Source: Amphirosellinia nigrospora
Lineage: Eukaryota; Ascomycota; Sordariomycetes; Xylariales; Xylariaceae
Reading direction: 5' to 3'
Length of the DNA: 64,000 nucleotides
Assembly: GCA_004123355.1 (NCBI GenBank)
Contig: SCHM01000002.1
Coordinates: 5,987,569-6,051,568 of the forward strand
Part shown: positions 25,824-39,316 of the stretch, piece by piece
How the letters are laid out: each line of letters starts with the position of its first letter
Position numbering within the stretch: position 1 is the stretch's first letter
Notes under the pieces: model-generated
What the model was told of the DNA's origin: nothing
Seen by the model: the letters and a program-made list of their open reading frames with translations, nothing else
The model's database searches: none
Made by a program: the position numbers and the translations under genes

Positions 25824-26441
25824 ATGCGCGTAGCAGTGGGAGAGTCAGGAGGTGACGTGCAATCCAATCTTATTGACAGCATCGAAGCAGTGTTCAAGGA
25901 TCTGGACGTACGAACGGAGATTAAAGAAGGTATTGACGACGCCACGGTAAGCAACAAGACCCGCGAAGCCGTTCAGGAAGTCTTCTGGGCCGGGATTTGG
26001 ACAGGGAAGTAGAAGAAAAAAGCAGTGAATGCTAGGGAGGACGATTGCCTAATGTTCGGTGGACGCTTCGGCCTGATGTATGATGGCGATACAGATAGCG
26101 GCCCCGATCCGTTGACCAGCATGCTCACCATTAAGCGTCCGGCCAAACGCGTACGTACAAGGATCAACTTTACGGAATAAGAAGCAATAACTTCCCAACG
26201 CTATTCGGAGGGCGAGCCGGTGCGCAGCTTTTCGGACGGCGTACCAAGACAGCTCATCGAGGAGTCCAACGCGGAACTGCAAATCCGCACACCAAAGAAG
26301 AGATTAATAGTACGCTCGGGGATGCCCTTCGCCCTTAATTGCCATCTCTCAACCAAGCCAGACCGATTAGATTTCTCTATTGCGGTCTCTATTCTACTAA
26401 AGAGGAACTTTGCTAGGTACCCCAACAGCTTTCCTGCATGA
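25824..26441 (+). pseudogene. Relict reading frame of unknown function
   Basis: One frame on the + strand runs about 205 codons from an ATG at 25824 to 26441 with only two internal stops, one TAG and one TAA. In sequence of this composition about ten stops would be expected by chance. The translation looks protein-like: an acidic N-terminal part (SIEAVFKDLDVRTEIKEGI), a basic patch (IKRPAKRVRTRI) and a C-terminal part with RQLIEESNAELQI. Both stops could come from CAG or CAA by C-to-T change, as RIP would do. Open minus-strand frames overlap it, so coding direction is not certain. No family recognised. Confidence 0.35.
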
Positions 26442-27266
26442 AGTCTCTTTAATGGCTTTCTATAACGCCGCGGTCACCATCGCTTATCACATATTAAAAT
26501 AGAAATCTCACATCAAAGATCCAATAATCTTAACGTCATAATTGTTACACTTCCAGGCCGAAAGGGTGTTACAAGGGCTCTGATTGAGGGCTTGGGAATA
26601 GCTTCATTCCTTCAAATCTAATAATTGGCTATGGCGTCAAAGGACCTCTTACTCTCTAGATTCACTAGCAGAGGACTCGGGACCTGACTAGCTTATATAT
26701 ACACAGATTTCGGGCTACCCCAACGGACCTCCGTTGGCCTGCGTAGCCAATATATCTCAAAACGGTACAAATAAACGAGCTGCAGCCGAGGGCTGAAGCC
26801 ATAGGCGAGATACGTGTAACAAAGGGGTACCTGAAAATGGTTGACGGCTGTTATTTTGATGCTGATTCCGCGCGATAGAGTGTATGCTCTAGAATCGCCG
26901 CGTCGCAATATAAGCCATATATAGTTCGATGAGTAGTGGTGTTCTTAGAGCTTTCTACGGGGGAACTTGATTAGGGAGCAAGAACGATGAAAGTTTATAG
27001 GCATGTGTCTCATCATTTAATAACTCAGAACATTCCAAGTTTTCAGCTTTTGACTTGCAATAGGTATGGACAACTTGTCTCTCAATTTTTCCATAAAGGC
27101 AAGTTCACATGTCATTTTAAGATTTCAATTTCTCTATTAAAATCTCCTCAGTCCGCCTAGTAGTATTTTTAAATGTAGCACTTCATAATAATCCTTTATG
27201 AAATCCTATCACTCAATAAATCCCCTGAAACGCCAAGAGAAAAAATCTCGCGCTATCAATAACATG
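26442..27266. other. Intergenic region downstream of ISN1
   Basis: AT-rich sequence containing the 3' end of the minus-strand ISN1 gene. No reading frame, repeat or RNA gene was seen. Confidence 0.55.
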
Positions 27267-28639
27267 CTAACTCAACTTCTTAGTCATAAAGTCCGCCAGC
27301 TCGTCTAGGAGATCGACCGTTTCTGCAGGACTGGCAATCCAGGCGGTAGTCGCAACGCTCCGTGCTTTGAAGTCGTTGCTCCCAGCACTGAGGAACTGGT
27401 CTCCGACGTGCAATGTTTCCTCCGGTCTAATCGACATTGGTCGGCCGCCATTCTTTCCCCCAAACCACTCTTGACACACAGAGACACCCCAGCTTTTGTC
27501 GCCGATGTCCACAAACACGTCTCGGCCTCCGTTAAACGCGCAAAATGGCACGACCTTGTTGTTCCGATCCGTGCCGCCAACGCTGAGTTCGAGAGTCTTT
27601 TGGGCCACAAGAACTGTTTCTTCGAGTGACTCACGCGGGATACGCACGTTGGGTCACTTGGGATCATTCCAACTGCCCGGTCCTTGCGCATGAGTGTAGC
27701 AGGCAATTTCATAGTCTTGATGCAGTCGGCGTAGCGCAGCCTCGGCAACATCTAACAATGCCTTAATGCTCGCGTCAGACCAGGTGGCCATCTCGGCCGT
27801 AAGCCAACGTTCCTGCGGGACGGGAGCTAGTAAATGAGGGGACGTCGGGCTGAACTCGAACAAGTAATTAGCCTCTCCGCCCATAATGACAATGTTTTGT
27901 CTCTGTTGGGGCGTGAGTGCGGCTGACTGGGCGATGGCGTCCAATAGCCCGTGGAGGCGTGCGTAGTATCGGTCAGCAGTGGTGTAGCCTGCAGCAGTAA
28001 CAATGCCGATCTTGACATTTTTTAGCAACAGATCGATCATGCGTGGTATGATTGGACTACCAGGCTCTAGGCTCTGGCCATCATCGTAGAGTGTGACATC
28101 TCCATCAAAGGTCGCCAGTTGCAGAGCACTGTGCGTGGTAACAGCCATCAGCTGCGCCGAGTTCAAGATAAGGCGGACATCGTTGAATGAAGGTGAGACG
28201 AAACGCCGTGATGAGATGTAACGTTTGCGGTCTTGGAATTTAAATGCTGCCTCCAAGGGTAGCCTCGTGAAGAAGTTGCCTATCGGAGGAACGAGAAGCT
28301 TCAATTTGGACGGGATTGCATTCATGTGAGCTTGATGTGCGACTGTGGATACGTAAGCCACTCGATCACGCCAAGCAAAGGGGAAAAGCAAAACACACTG
28401 TGGTCGTCGATCATAACCTCAACATCCCTCATGATCTCAGCATAACGCCTATGCGCCTCTTCAGACATTTGAGTGACGTTGCCGCCATTGGCTTCAAATA
28501 CACCGGTCGGCTGAGAGTAAAGCACGAAGGGAACCGCCAGCAGCCCCTTGATCCATTCTAATAACGTGTCAGCAGGAAACAGGTAGAAATATTCTGAGAG
28601 CCGCATTAAATTTCTAATCCCATCGCATAGCCGGAGCAT
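27267..28639 (-). CDS. ISN1: IMP-specific 5'-nucleotidase 1
   Basis: ISN1 dephosphorylates IMP to inosine in the cytosol, part of purine salvage. Recognisable segments in order are EWIKGLLAVPFVL, RRYAEIMRDVEVMIDDH, LKLLVPPIGNFFTRLPLE, SSRRFVSPSFNDVR, the catalytic DxDxT motif TFDGDVTLYDDG, GIVTAAGYTTADRYY, IMGGEANYLFEF, CAFNGGRDVFVDIGDKSWG, LHVGDQFLSAG and TTAWIASPAETVDLLDEL. An intron lies at 28398-28343 (GTGTGT...CACAG). Two frame changes follow: one extra base near 27727-27730 and one missing base in a short run at about 27651-27653. The usual N-terminus (a Tyr/Arg-rich stretch just before EWIKG) is not visible. The ATG at 28639 is only the furthest in-frame choice; an upstream exon or a further error is possible. 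The gene stands alone with AT-rich flanks. Confidence 0.92.
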
Positions 28640-31600
28640 TCGACCTTCCCACTCCTTATGCTGTTGTATTCCGCCGTATCATCAGCCCAAAGCTTTTAAG
28701 CATACCTGGGCGGACGGGGGGGAAATGATTGAGATCGAAAGAGAGGTGTGTCCTGTACATAGAAGGGATAAAGAGACAGAGTAGGTAAGGTAGAATTACC
28801 TATGAATTGATCTCGTCTGTGCGTCTTGAGGGCATCTATAAACGATGTTTGTTAGGCTATTGACAGGATGGAATTGTAGCGGGAGCAGGGAGCTATAGGG
28901 GACTTACATTCTACCCTATACCGAGTCGTCATTGCGCCCGATTGATGGAAGCTAGCTCCTAAAGGTGATTGAGAACTCGGGGGACGACAGAATCAGCTAC
29001 TTCTACGAATGAATTGACGTTTCTCTTGTAGTTTGAGCTATCACAATGACGCTGAATAGGCAAGAAAGACGAGTATGTAGAAAGTAAGTCTTGTTGAATC
29101 TGTCTGATTAAGGTACCTGGTAGACCGCCTGACCTCAGTTGCCTCCCTAGGTGGACCTAAAGCACCCCCTGAGACTGCCTAGACCGCCTAGGAGTCGCCT
29201 GTGGCCTGTGGTAGCCGCTGCAGTCGCGCCTATGCTGGCGCTAACGACGGTTTTGTTATAGCGTCGACTATCTGCCGCTGCTCACAGACCCTTTGTCGGG
29301 GATCTCCCCGCAATCTAGCTCTTCTTCAATTGGCGGAAACTTGAATATGAGCAAGTGCCTGGGTTTGGATACGCATACTCCTGATTCCTTCCTAATGGTT
29401 GTAAAGTTTAACTGCAGGATATATGAAGATATCTGAAGCGTTTATCTGCTATCAGCATAGCTACCCCTTTAATCTTCTGACGGGATGATGTCATCATGCA
29501 CAAGATCCTTGCCAGCTTCTCCAGAAAGGGTATCCGATTGATCAGTCATCAGCAATCTAGAACCGGAGCGCCCTGCTATACAATCGAGAATATCCTCCTT
29601 CTCTGAAGAGTTAAACTTTTTCCTTGAATCAATGAACAGACTTAATTAATCAGCCCCCGTCAGCTTTCACCTGTACTAATCAGGCATGCACATTCCGTGT
29701 TCCGTTCTATCTTGTATTATACGTCTCTATCTTAATAATAATTAACAGGGGTAAGTTGAGGATGCTGCTCACGTGGTTCTTGCTGGAAGAATACCTTAAA
29801 TTAACCTTCATTGAAGGATGCAGAACTTCAACATCTAAGAGACCAACAATGGAACAATGGAGTAACGGAAAATTCAAGATGTATAAGCGGCCATCCCCGA
29901 GCGTCATATTACTGCTCAGTTTCAAAAAGCAAAAGGATACTATGTGTAGGAGCATAATGTAGCCCAAAAAGCGGAGGTGGATAGACACATAAGAATCTGC
30001 TTATAGTCTATAATGCCTCATAGTCATGGGGATTTGAGCCGGCGCGGTTATTATGCTTTCATCGCTGTGATAATCATCCACGCCCTCTGCGTAACATATG
30101 AGCATGGCAATTCCCTCCATGTTATATACAGCCTCCTCTTCTCTTCGAGCTTACCTTCTGGGGCTATGGAGAAAACCTAGTTCGCACATCTGACGGAGTA
30201 CGACAACACTTCTGTTATTTAGTACATCACAATGATTACGCGGTCCACGACAGCAAGTCAATACAGGGTATATTCCAGAGGGAGTTAGCTTTAGGTAATC
30301 ATTAAATGTAATCCTATAGCCCAAGCCACATACGCATCTACCTGTATCATAATCTCTATAGGTACGTTATATATCTTTATCCTCCAAGCCTTGTTGATAT
30401 ATAGGCTACTTCATGTAATCTTGAGTGACATGTATAGAGCTCCCGCCAATATGACCGAACGCCCGTGAGTAATAAGAGGAGGTGATATCAAAAGATTAAT
30501 ATTTGTTGTATTGTGCGATGGCCCTTAGGAATACCTCCCCGAATCTATCACCTATGGGAGGTTGTAGATCGAAATATTCACTCGTCTACGCCTCACAGCT
30601 CATCTTCCGTAGCACCAGTAATACATTCACCGATACTAGTAATGGTAAGCCTTGTAGCAACCCCAAATAAAACTGCACGTCCTAGACAGTACTCCAACAG
30701 TCACGAATGACACGTGGCTAGCATATATTGTGAATGATCGTCCTCTAGAAGCGTACTACATGAGAGACGTAAACATGCCTAAGGTGTGGTGATTCGCTAA
30801 GCAAAGCCTCTGGCCCAACTATGAATAAGTCTACTGTGATATTCGAAATCAAATTATTGCCGTCATGACGCCGGTTATATCTATAAATATTTATAAACAG
30901 AGTTTTTGAGGCATATATCCTGTCATTCACCGTTTATTATTCTTGTATTAAGGAGAAGTGGATTTTTTTTTCCACCGCAAGCTATTAAAACAGCAACAAA
31001 CGAGCGGGTAGCCTAGGTCTCATAAGTTATTGGTATATCTTTAGTGGCCAGAGCAACTATTCGGCGGGTACCAGTACAATCTGGGACTTGACAACGTTTC
31101 TTACCTTATATACGCTATTAATGGTTCCTTTGACCTCCCTTCAGAGTTCAAGGATATGTTTTCGAAGATAGTCGTACACGGTCATCGTGAGCCCACGCCG
31201 TAGCTTCGCAGATGGAATAGCGTAAGCTATAGCCTTTGCTGGTGAAAAGCTGCGTCATCATATATAGCTCCAAAATTATCATACGCATGCATAATCCTTC
31301 AACTGCCTGGGTTTGATGCTGACGCCCTTCAAAATAAGACGCCTCTGCCATGATTGAACACCGCATCTGCTGTGTTCACTGCGCCCATCGTGTAACTATT
31401 GCGAAGAGGATGTCAACACCAGCATCATGAAGTGTGCGTTTTGCGTCAAAGCCCGTAAAGGCGGTCATCCTGATGCGGGCATTATCTTCAACCCCGGTTG
31501 CTCTACGCCGACGACGAGCATGATATGTGCGACGGTTTCTCACCATGGTCGTAGTTTAGGCGTCATTCGCCAAAGCTTTACAAGGTCATCCCGGCAATAT

Positions 31601-34600
31601 AGTCGGTATGATGAGGAGGATCTATACGTACATGAGTGGAAGGACTAAGTGTGTTAAGCCGGCGAGGTTGCCGATGGGCTGGTATGTATGTGTGCGAATG
31701 GATTATTATGCATCCTATTAACTTTTCATGCTTTAACAGATCTCAGTCAGCCCTAAAATTCAGGGACAATAATTCTTGTTCTAGCTGCTCATTGAGCATT
31801 GTCCTTCATCAATTATTATATATTCATCAGCACAGCCAGAAGAAACTGGCCGGGGTGAACGAGACTTCAGAATGAAGTATTGCACAGGTTCAAAATTCTC
31901 ACTGCTCCTAAGGGCCCAGTTTGTTGCTAGCTTGACTGGGGTCTACAAGTTAGCGTTTTCGTATAAGAGTGTAGAGGAACACTAAAGTTTGATAATGCTG
32001 AAGAAAATGAAATAGAAAGATCTATGAAAATTTGCCAACTACGGTCGAATTGACGATATACACTCAGCCTCACTGCATGCTCTTTAAGTCTAGAGTTGAA
32101 AATATGGTCGCTAAACCATGACAAGTAGCCACATCTAAGTTTTTGAAACTTTGTGCTTGCACATCTGATGCGATCAATGCCCCCTTTCAAAGAGTTTAAT
32201 CGAGACTTATCAGACATTCGAGTGCGACTCCGATGAAAGTAATAGAAGCGATGATTTTAGGAGGTATCTAGATGACCATATTGCTTCTACTTCACGAATA
32301 CAGTGAACAATATTACAGCCTTCGTTTTAAGGGGAGTGGAAATAGTTTGATGCCATGACGTAATCCTCTCACAAGATGAGGCATTCCGCATCACTTGAAC
32401 GTGGGCCAAGAGTCGAAGAAGTTTGTATGATATGACATTCACCGACAATTACTCAGACTCAAGACGGCATTTCTTAGCAAACAGATAATGAACAGGGTTA
32501 TCCCGGGTGAGGGGCGTACGGGACCGGTGAGTCTAGTTGAAGTGTCTACATAGGACTAATATGGGGAAGGAAACCTATCAAACACAACTTCGCTTCGAGT
32601 TATACGCTCCCGTAACCCAAGTCCCTTGGCATATGCCGGTCTACCTAAGACTGTGAAAAAAGACGCATAGCATGACGATTCTCCTGCGCTATCTGCTTCG
32701 CACTGAGCCCAGCAAGACCTACTAGGTAGTGTGTCCAACCCCACGCGGATATCTTTCCTACGGAAAGCAACGATAAGAAACTGGTGATCCCACGTATCGT
32801 GACACCCAAGAAAGACCCTGTGTAGATCTACTACACACACCGCGTAACCAGGAAAACAGGCTACGACGCAAAGCCATTGGGATTTAAGGCGGAAGTGCCG
32901 TAGATTGTCGGATGTTTCGATGAACTTGGCACTCAAGCACGGAAGTCCGCCACGCCTAGGTGATATACGGTAGCATTGTCCCATGCCTTTGAGACACATG
33001 GACCGAGGTTCTACATCGTCTAAGCCTATTAACGTTCAAACCCTCCGGTGGGACGTGATGTCGATCTCGGTGCCAAGTTCTCTGTACCTTACCTCCCGAC
33101 TTCTCAGTGACCAGCCAAGTCACGCTAGCGTCACTACGTCGTAGTGTCCGCGCGGGTGTTGTCTACGACATCATGTTTGACTCGGTGGGGTTGGGGGGGA
33201 TAGCAGTTATTCGCATAACTCGCGCCGCCAAGGAGCTTGTGCTTCAGAGAGTTAGGTATCGGTATCAAAGGGATGATTCCCGAGAATATATCGTTAGGCT
33301 TATAAGAGTGCAAAATCGCTAGTTAGTCTGCTATTGATTGTATGTACAGATACCAAAAGTATACAATCATGGGGAAACGTGAGCCAGCTTGTGTTAACAG
33401 GAGCCCAAGTCCTAGCTTACTTAGTCTTTCGCGTAATACCATCTTTTCATGCAAAGCGGAAATATATGGAATGGTTTTAGCGTCCAGGAGAGTATAAATC
33501 CCCAACTAATATGAAGACCTACGGCGGCATAAGAAACATTTAATATCAAGCCACGCGTGCTATTAGTTGACTGGCCTCCTTGGCTGCAAGATACCGATGT
33601 TGGGTTGAAATGCAGATTGAAACCGGTGAATTATATCTATTTGTATATTCAAGTGCGTAGGCACGTGGACGTTCAGTTTTCTAAAATAGTTTGGGATTTA
33701 ACAAGATCCTCAAGTCAAGCGCCCAGGTAAGTTGTAGATAACTATTCGCAGATGACAGCCATGTGCTGCCATCTGTAGGGCTCATTGGCCAGTTAATTTC
33801 ATTGGGGTTTGATGGAGGATCTATAGAGTACCAATGGTTGACGTCTTTTGGGTGTTAACTGAAAGTGGTAGGGTTATAAGGATTCCATGAATGATGCCGT
33901 GGATTCCTAGCGGTATTAGAAATGCTGTGGTATCGTCTTTTGCGAGAGTTAACATGATTTACTAAGGCAGACCTTGCAGCTTCTGCTCATTCTATGCTGC
34001 AGACTTACCCAGCAACCATATCCGAGAAGTGCTGTTTGAACCAAAACTTTTGTTAATATTGTTTGTCCGATATAAGACGTGTAGGGCGGTCGTTGTTGAT
34101 ACCTCCAATAGTAGGTGCAGAACACATGTCCAGGGCACATGTGAATGCTGTGCTCCTCGAGATGTGCGCCGCTAGGCCAAATAATATGAAATTCGCTTAG
34201 CGGTCGGGATGCAACCGGGCCAAGCCTGGCGGTACTACTCACACTGCTCTATAAGTCGTTATCTGTAGGAGGCGTACATTTTGTTCTGAGTAACGACTTG
34301 TTACAAGTTACCCGTGGCCAGCTTCATACCGGGCTCAATGTTTTACGCCCAGATACGCTACCGAAAAAAGCGAGTTTCGGGCTGAGCCGAATGGCTTCTA
34401 TTTTGAGACAGCATTCAACGTCAGCTTATCAAGAAGGATCAATGCACCCAAGTCCTAGCCGTGCCCAGGGTCATCGTCAAGATTGCGTCAAAGCTGTAAG
34501 ATAGTAAGCATCGTACAACGCCGACCGAAAGGCTGTGGGATTTCAGATCTCAAGGTGATATAGATATCGCCGAAGGAGGGTCGCAGCTGACCAACCGGAA

Positions 34601-34671
34601 CACAGCAAAAGGAACTGTGTTCATGGTCCTTGTGGTTGATCAAAGTGGTGTCATCCTCAACCCAACCAGAC
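28640..34671. other. 6-kb gene-poor AT-rich region
   Basis: No gene recognised. Upstream of ISN1 (28.7-29.3 kb) the sequence has CCTAGG-type motifs and then becomes AT-rich. A + strand patch near 31395-31490 carries two CxxC pairs (CNYC and CAFC) and could be a scrap of a zinc-binding protein, but is too short to name. A 147-codon minus-strand frame at 32556-32999 shows no known motif. The remainder is stop-dense. Confidence 0.45.
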
Positions 34672-35298
34672 TCATTGCCGCTTGGCAATAATTCCCCGGA
34701 TTACCTCTCGCGCAGCCGCCACCTTCTTGGCAGGCTTAGCAGCCGTCTCGGCGCAGGGCCGTACCCTGCGACTCCTCTTCGCAACAAGTCTATGAACTTG
34801 GCAAGAGCCGAGACAAAGGATGAGAAACGTTGCAGCGAGTGGACAGCGCCCAATGATTGGCAATTCGCGGTGAGAGTAACTGAATAAAAGCAGCAATTGG
34901 GATCACTCGTTACCTGATAACCAAGAGTGTGTTGTGAAGCACAAGGCGGAAACCTCGGGCTCGATCGAGAGGGCATTGTTATTTGTACCCGGTGTCCGAG
35001 ACGAAACCAGCCAAGAATCTTCGGGTCAGACGGACGGCGTTCAAACGAAACATTGGCATCTGCCGGTAGTGCTGCCTCCGAAACGGGTCAAGGCATGTTC
35101 AAATCCTTCTCCTGTCTCGCTTTCAAAGGCGCCAAGGTCTGCGTGCCGTCTCCTCTGTTTCCCATCAGAATTGCCAAGTGTTGTTGTCGGACCGACGTGT
35201 AACTCGTGATAGGCAATCTTCTCAAATACCAAGAGATCATATCCGCGCATCATCGGCTTGGCAGGCACGGCAGTGAAACTCGAGTGACATAGATCCAT
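34672..35298 (-). pseudogene. Candidate gene or remnant, family not recognised
   Basis: On the minus strand this interval gives protein-like sequence in successive frames. The first part (35298-35041) contains VFEKIAYHELHVGP, TTTLGNSDG and HADLGAFESETGEGFEHAL. The next has NNNALSIEPEVSALCF. The last (to 34672) ends in an Ala/Lys/Arg-rich tail, AAKPAKKVAAAREVIRG, before a stop. A possible intron donor (GTAACG) lies near 34917. The frame changes may be introns, decay or the same single-base errors seen in neighbouring genes. The composition is less AT-rich than its surroundings. I cannot assign a function, and the start is not known. Confidence 0.32.
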
Positions 35299-38187
35299 GA
35301 CCTACCTAGCGTACAAAAAAGCGATCGAAATGTGAGGGCTGGCGTGAAGACTCAATTCCTCAGCAATTGTGCTCGGGCGCAGTTTCGATTCGACAAGTCA
35401 TAGCCTTTGGGGGATGTGACGAGTACAGTGCCCTACGCCGTGCGGGATTACACGTACGTGAACTTTAAGGGCGCTATTCAAATGAGGCATTTTTCTTGTG
35501 CAGATTGAGGAAAGCCACAGCTGCAACAGCCTGCCAGTGTGATCGCCAGGCATGTCATTCGCTGGGCTACATTTGCGAGGCTACATCCTGGTGATGACAT
35601 TGTTCCTCCGCGGGATGAGCGTAGTCGGTGCTGTGCAAAACTGTACCCGTAGAATTGCTATACTGTAGTACGTCGCTGCTCGCGGGATCTGTGTCGGGCG
35701 CAAACATCGGCGTCCGCCAGGCTGTGTGCTCGAACGGATCGGCTCAAGCTCTGATACATGACACAACGCTTTTCTAGCCTAACGGAGGCCACCCGGCTTG
35801 GCTGCGGCGTGCGGGATGATGTGGGTGCATCCCCTTGCCGTAGACACGTCGGTCTCTAGGATCTCTAGGTGGCTTTGAGACTTCGGCGTGCAAAACGCAC
35901 ATCTTGTTTGTTGTGGTCGCGTGAGCAGGGAACACAAAACAATCGATCCAGCTGGGTGAGGGATATTACTGGGACGGATGCGGTAAAGAGGCGTAGGGTA
36001 AGAAGGCACACGACCACCCACGACGGTGAGACAGGGGAGGGGTTTGTTCTTGTTCTGGGGATTCCGTTTAAGTGAGTAAACGTGGGGAAGAAAACCTGGA
36101 GAGGGCTGGGAGGTGGCATCCGTCAGCAAATAACAACGCCCTGTCGGCCAGCATGTCATACAGCGACGGTACCGCTGCTCTAGACTTACACGACACCACG
36201 AGCGAGTCTGGACCCATTCCTCACCAGAGGAAAGACGCTGCACGCCACATAACTGAGGTACATGTTCGTTCTTTGCTGCATGGTACCGAGCCCTTTGCGC
36301 TCCTTTCTAGAAGCTTATACACCGCCACTCTTCCTTGATGACTTGAAGGTCGGTTTCAGGGCTGACATACAGATACAGGGCTGGCTGTGGTGTCAGGGTG
36401 ACGCAGACTCACCTGGGAATAGCCAATTGATGTTTCCCGGTACCGAAGCGGCAAACACGCGCGCTTGGGCATGCCCAAATGAAGGGCTCTGTTGGCAATC
36501 CGTTACGGGGAAAGGGGCCGTCGCCTCAGGCCATGGTTTATTTGTGACGATTACAGTCGGGCTAGTACGCTGCTGGGTCTGTGAAGTTGTGATGGTTCCT
36601 ATTTGCCCAAGTGACGGTGCCAGCGTACAGGTAGCAAATCCTGCCCCATTTTTTGTAATTGCTTCCAAATATATCCTAGATTTGCATGTGAGCATACTAA
36701 GTAAGTACTACAAGTGGCCTACTGAATGGCAAAAGTCACATCGAGAAGATATGGCTTTTGTGACAATCTTGCTTCAATCATACAGTCAGAGCACTTCTAC
36801 ATGTAACAGACCGCCAATTCATACCGTTGCTGTTTTGAAAATATGCCGATCTCCAGGTTCAGCCAAGAGCCAAGAGCCTCAGCAAGTAGGCAGGTTAGAG
36901 TGTACTCCATAGTGGCTAAGTACGGTGTCGCCAAAAGAATTGCACAGACAACTTGGCGATCAAATCGCAGCACCCTATTCTAGGTAGCCAAGACGGTTTT
37001 CCGCATCGTAGTCTCAGTGGCGTATTACTATATGAAGGACTAGACAGTACGGGTGTTTTAAGTGAGCCATACATCTCGTTCCCGTGCCGAGGAATAAGGC
37101 GTGCGCTGCGGCTTTTCACTATCTAGTATTTATTGGACAATTGCATGGGCCAAGCTCTTTTGCACTTATAACTCATTGTGTGATGTACCTTGGACAAACT
37201 CTTGGCGGATTGCCCATTTTGGCGATGCCGGTACTACATGAGACGACACACGACTTACATGCTTGAATAGATACGAAAAGACAAAGCCCGCACCACCACA
37301 AAACAAAAGGATAAGTATTCGCTCAATCTGTGAAAGACTACATAGTTAAGACACCAGAAACTGTCGTCCATATATATGTGCCAATAGAGTATAGTCACTA
37401 TTAGACATGGACAGTACGCACTATCCACAAACAAACCGCCAAGGATGCCAATGGTTACAGTGACAAATTCCTCGTGATGGTTGGTGGGAAGAGGAGCCAA
37501 GTCTGTTAAAGCAGAAGACACCCGCTTGCTAATTAATCACAGTCGATCGATCATCGTGTATGACACTAGAAAGCCCTATGTGTCGTCTCCCAAAAGTCCA
37601 TGTCCCAGCAAGCGACCCCCACGATCCAAGGCGGTATAGGTATAGCCTACAGTACAATCCGGTAAAGTGCCTATGTAAGTAACGGACACATCGGCACCCT
37701 GTCCATGCCGTATGCCACCTCTGTCTTGCCCCTTAATGCTGTAATATACTGTCGTTTAAAGTAAATATCGTGAATATGCGTTTTGCACGTACCTATTTTG
37801 CCGTTCCCGCACCAATTGCTTGGACGGAGGTACTAGCGAAAGAAATCTGCGACAGACCCGAATTGACTATCATAGTTAGTAAAGTGCACGCACAAGACAT
37901 ACACTACTCTACATTCCTCACTCATTGTGCGCCTTGCCAAGCGGCTCTAAGAATCCTCGGCTTGTTTACTGGGTCTTTAATGTAGGTTGATTACCGGTGG
38001 CGCTTTGATGGGCCGCAATTACATACTTGGCACAACAAGTCAGCGGCGAGACCCCTATAGTATTCATCACGACTTATTCTCTTTCAGAGGAACTTACGCT
38101 TGACCCGTCTATGAATCTTCTACGTAGTGTAGACATTTATCAATAGATCCCTTCATCAAAGCCACACCAGAATCTGCAGCCCATAAG

Positions 38188-38197
38188 TACCTAGGTA
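38188..38197. repeat. TACCTAGGTA palindrome, copy 1
   Basis: Exact 10-bp self-complementary motif in AT-rich intergenic DNA. Three further exact copies occur in this window, together with many partial ACCTAGGT and TAGGTAGG variants. Confidence 0.6.
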
Positions 38198-39306
38198 GAC
38201 AAAGAACTAATATGCATTTGCACTTGCATGCCCCACAGCATCCCCAGGCATCGAAATCGGTTAGTCCCTTGACAGCAAAGTTGCGGCATTTAGTTGCAAC
38301 CTCTGCATATCTGTATTGTTAGCCCTCAGAAGTACTTTAAAATAGATTACGGTGCTAGGAAATGGCTGGCGACCTTTCTGCCAGGGAATAGCGTAAGTAG
38401 ACTAAGTTAAACTCACGTCGCCGTGCGAGCGTGGGCGTTCGCAATATCAATTAGCTCGACTCGCTCTTAGCGAGGGATAGCAATACTCCTGATCCATTGC
38501 GCGTCCTGGGTATGCTGGTCTGTGAACACCACCCTTTACCTATGTAATATCAAGTCAAGAGCGAGGTGTGACCTTTTGAAACGCTTACTCGTATACTGTA
38601 TCGGGGTGCGTTGGCGGAAACGGACATCGGTGTTGATACCCGCCGTGCTCCTCAGGCTATCTAACCGTCCAGATAGTTGTTCTAATTCCGTCTGTAGGAC
38701 ACGATCTCATACTATGGTAGTTATTTGTGTGCACCGGGCTTGGTCCGCAAAAGCTGTATTATGTCTAGTACAAATTACACATTGAATACCTACCGTTTGT
38801 TACTTTGGTTCAACGCTTGGCAACCTTGGCAATCCGTCGTGGCTGGTCATCCACTCAATATCATGTGATTCATAACTCATAGCCAAATCATGATGTGTAT
38901 ATACACCTGTGCCTTTATCGATTGATCTGCGAAGTGGAAACGACTAAGCTTCCTAAGGTTTAAACTATTTCTGGAAAGTGGACATATAAATACTAAGTAG
39001 TGAAGATACCAAGCATTCACGATCTTAGATGTAAAGGCCGCCAAAGTATAGATCTACGCCTACCAGGAACTGACGAGCTTACGCTTCCTTCCACCCACGT
39101 CCTTCACTTGCATGTGTAGCGTATAACGGCTGATTGTCAACCTAGACATTGCGTCGTAGACGACTTTATGTACACTCATGTAGGTAGAGAGGTAGGTCGA
39201 TACTTAAGCTTATCTTGGATTGCTGTATTTAGGTGTCTGAGGAAGTCGGGCAACCTGGATTGAAAGCATAATTCTCGATACGCTCACTACCTTACCTATA
39301 CCTAAG

Positions 39307-39316
39307 TACCTAGGTA
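39307..39316. repeat. TACCTAGGTA palindrome, copy 2
   Basis: Exact copy of the motif, inside a longer patch (about 39290-39320) of alternating CCTA and TAGG units. Confidence 0.6.

Noticed and set aside
28343-28398. Apparent frameshift in ISN1 after MIDDH
   Set aside because: A 56-base GTGTGT...CACAG intron explains it fully.
31395-31490. Two CxxC pairs suggesting a zinc-finger gene
   Set aside because: Too short, starts and ends at stops, and no further family residues are present.
36262-36912. 216-codon plus-strand open frame
   Set aside because: Overlaps an open minus frame, lacks any recognisable domain, and reads as random composition.
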